Source: Candidatus Thorarchaeota archaeon (GTDB lineage Archaea; Asgardarchaeota; Thorarchaeia; Thorarchaeales; Thorarchaeaceae). From it: a stretch of 32,307 nucleotides of DNA. The DNA is taken from the NCBI GenBank assembly GCA_011364985.1, contig RDOC01000009.1, positions 1 through 32,307 on the forward strand, in the 5' to 3' direction. Shown here piece by piece: positions 31,445-32,307 of the stretch; the stretch's first letter is position 1; every line of letters begins with the position of its first letter. Position numbers and translations under genes: made by a program. The notes under the pieces are model-generated. The model was not told the origin of the DNA. It saw only the letters and a program-made list of their open reading frames with translations, and did not search any database.

Positions 31445-31774
31445 GTGCAGTTCTGTGAAGAGTGTGGTGCAATGATGGTTCCCTTTACAGAGGAAGATGG
31501 CACCAGAGCTTTGAGATGCCGGAGTTGCGGGCACACAAAACCCATTGATGGAAAGCTCACAGTTTCTCAGAACATCGAGAAGACTCCCAGAGATAGAATT
31601 GTCATTGTAGATGATGACTCAATTCCAATGCCAGTGACAAAGGCAACTTGTCCAAAGTGTGGCAATAATGATGCCTATTATTGGACTGTCCAGACTCGAC
31701 GAGGCGATGAAGGAGCAACAGAGTTCTACAGATGCACAGAGTGCAAGCATACTTGGCGCAACTACGGTGGCTAG
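31445..31774 (+). CDS. tfs: Transcription factor S (TFS)
   Basis: 109 residues with two zinc ribbons. The N-terminal one is CEEC...CRSC; the C-terminal is CPKCGNNDAYYW through CTECKHTW. The Arg-Gly-Asp-Glu acidic tip (RRGDEGATEF) is intact, so TFS should stimulate cleavage of backtracked RNA in RNA polymerase. GTG start with GGAGG 8 nt upstream. In many archaea tfs and pcna are neighbours, as here with one gene between. Confidence 0.95.
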   Translation: MQFCEECGAMMVPFTEEDGTRALRCRSCGHTKPIDGKLTVSQNIEKTPRDRIVIVDDDSIPMPVTKATCPKCGNNDAYYWTVQTRRGDEGATEFYRCTECKHTWRNYGG

Positions 31775-31807
31775 TGATACTTCCATCGTACTGGTTACGA
31801 GTGATAC

Positions 31808-31815
31808 ATTTATAG
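31808..31815 (+). promoter_or_regulatory. TATA-like box before OB-fold gene and pcna
   Basis: ATTTATAG lies about 75 nt before the OB-like gene in the only gap in this run larger than 100 bp, so it may start a separate transcript for that gene and pcna. Confidence 0.45.
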
Positions 31816-31888
31816 ACCAAGGGCATATTGGCCACTAGCGGACTTAATATCCAGCTCTACTATTACTAGGAATGATGAGGATACTGGC

Positions 31889-32260
31889 TTGACTGAGGAG
31901 AAGAAATTTCCACGAATAAAACCAGCAAAACTCTCGACAGTAAGGAATTTGTCAGCCGAAACTGAGGGGCCTGTGAAGATAATCGGAATTGTTATTGAAT
32001 CAAGTCTAGGAATGGCACTGATTCAGGACATTCTCGATGATGTGGACAAGGCGGGAAGGATTATTGCCACTGTCGAAGGAACCCTCAATGAAACCGAGAA
32101 GTACATACTAATAGGCAACACCACCGAAAAGGATGGTAAAAAAGGAAAAGAACTCAGATTTGCGGCAAATCTGGCGTATAATGTCAATGACTTGGACATC
32201 AAAACCTACAAAGAGGTCTTGGAGCTGGAGTCCGAAGTAGTAAAAACACTGAGTAGATAA
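31889..32260 (+). CDS. Predicted OB-fold single-strand-binding-like protein
   Basis: 123 residues. The centre (about 25-80: VKIIGIVIESSLGMALIQDIL, then AGRIIATVEGTL, EKYILIGN) has the strand pattern of a small OB fold such as RPA14-like proteins: a G-x-V-x strand followed by strands ending in small residues. The C-terminus is an acidic helix. No zinc. TTG start with GAGG 8 nt upstream. Its place between tfs and pcna suggests a role in replication or transcription, but this is position-based. Other small OB proteins are possible. Confidence 0.55.
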   Translation: MTEEKKFPRIKPAKLSTVRNLSAETEGPVKIIGIVIESSLGMALIQDILDDVDKAGRIIATVEGTLNETEKYILIGNTTEKDGKKGKELRFAANLAYNVNDLDIKTYKEVLELESEVVKTLSR

Positions 32261-32276
32261 TTAAGGAGGAGCCGAA

Positions 32277-32307
32277 ATGTTTCATGCAACGCTTGACAGT
32301 ACGAAGA
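32277..32307 (+). CDS. pcn: PCNA sliding clamp, first codons (3' part outside window)
   Basis: Ten codons, reading MFHATLDSTK, are visible before the window ends. They match the start of archaeal PCNA (M-F-x-A-x-L-D/S), the ring that tethers PolD to DNA. A strong GGAGGAG lies 5-6 nt upstream of the ATG. The call rests on these few residues and on the known tfs-pcna neighbourhood. Confidence 0.6.
   Translation, partial: MFHATLDSTK

Noticed and set aside
1..32307. CRISPR array or cas genes
   Set aside because: No regularly spaced short repeats and no Cas motifs seen; the only long repeat pair is the two-copy 139-bp repeat.

Overview
This is a chromosomal window from an archaeon. The evidence is the gene content: SRP19, Gar1, KEOPS subunits Kae1, Bud32 and Pcc1, ribosomal proteins uS15 and eS1 (S3Ae), FAU-1, UPF0147, Orc1/Cdc6, the small subunit of DNA polymerase D, exosome Csl4, RNA polymerase subunit L, TFS and the start of PCNA. 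Several genes have TATA-like boxes about 28-30 nt upstream, and tRNA genes have short introns that can form splicing hairpins. PolD together with a TFE-beta/RPC34-like Fe-S winged-helix protein would fit an Asgard-like or other deep lineage, but nothing here proves the phylum.

Layout. 1-1080 (minus): srp19, gar1 and a TFE-beta-like gene cut by the left edge. 1232-2705 (plus): a dCMP-deaminase-like gene and pyrB, converging on an HTH regulator. 3541-6415: an intron-rich tRNA-Pro, a GH13 alpha-glucosidase, two small genes of unknown role and tRNA-Thr. 7276-11103 (plus): kae1, bud32, rps15, a degenerate DHH/RecJ-like gene and pcc1, which ties tRNA t6A synthesis to translation. 11116-14517: FAU-1, UPF0147, an SSSCA1-type zinc protein, S3Ae and a zinc-ribbon miniprotein.

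14.6-21.3 kb is an accessory, decaying stretch. It holds a frameshifted two-TM protein, a winged-helix pseudogene with an in-frame stop, tRNA-Leu, a tandem pair of glycine-rich membrane proteins (one broken), a tRNA-Leu 3' relic, another broken gene, tRNA-Ser with an intron, and TnpB remnants. A 139-bp direct repeat (about 90% identical) starts inside the tRNA-Ser 3' end and recurs 4008 bp downstream. Between the copies lie a secreted subtilisin-like protease and a nucleotidyltransferase. Next to the second copy is a 28-codon fragment of a phosphohexomutase 3' end. 21345-23447 (minus) is a two-gene unit of unrecognised proteins, one with an apparent Cys-His-Asp catalytic triad.

23603-32307 returns to core functions: phosphohexomutase and an AbrB-PhoU regulator (minus), DP1 (plus), Orc1/Cdc6 (minus) and then a likely replication origin (29081-29123) with three origin-recognition-box-like motifs. 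A plus-strand run follows: METTL5-like methyltransferase, csl4, rpoL, RNase III-like, tfs, an OB-fold-like gene and PCNA. Replication initiation, the PolD subunit, the clamp and transcription/RNA-decay genes thus surround the putative origin.
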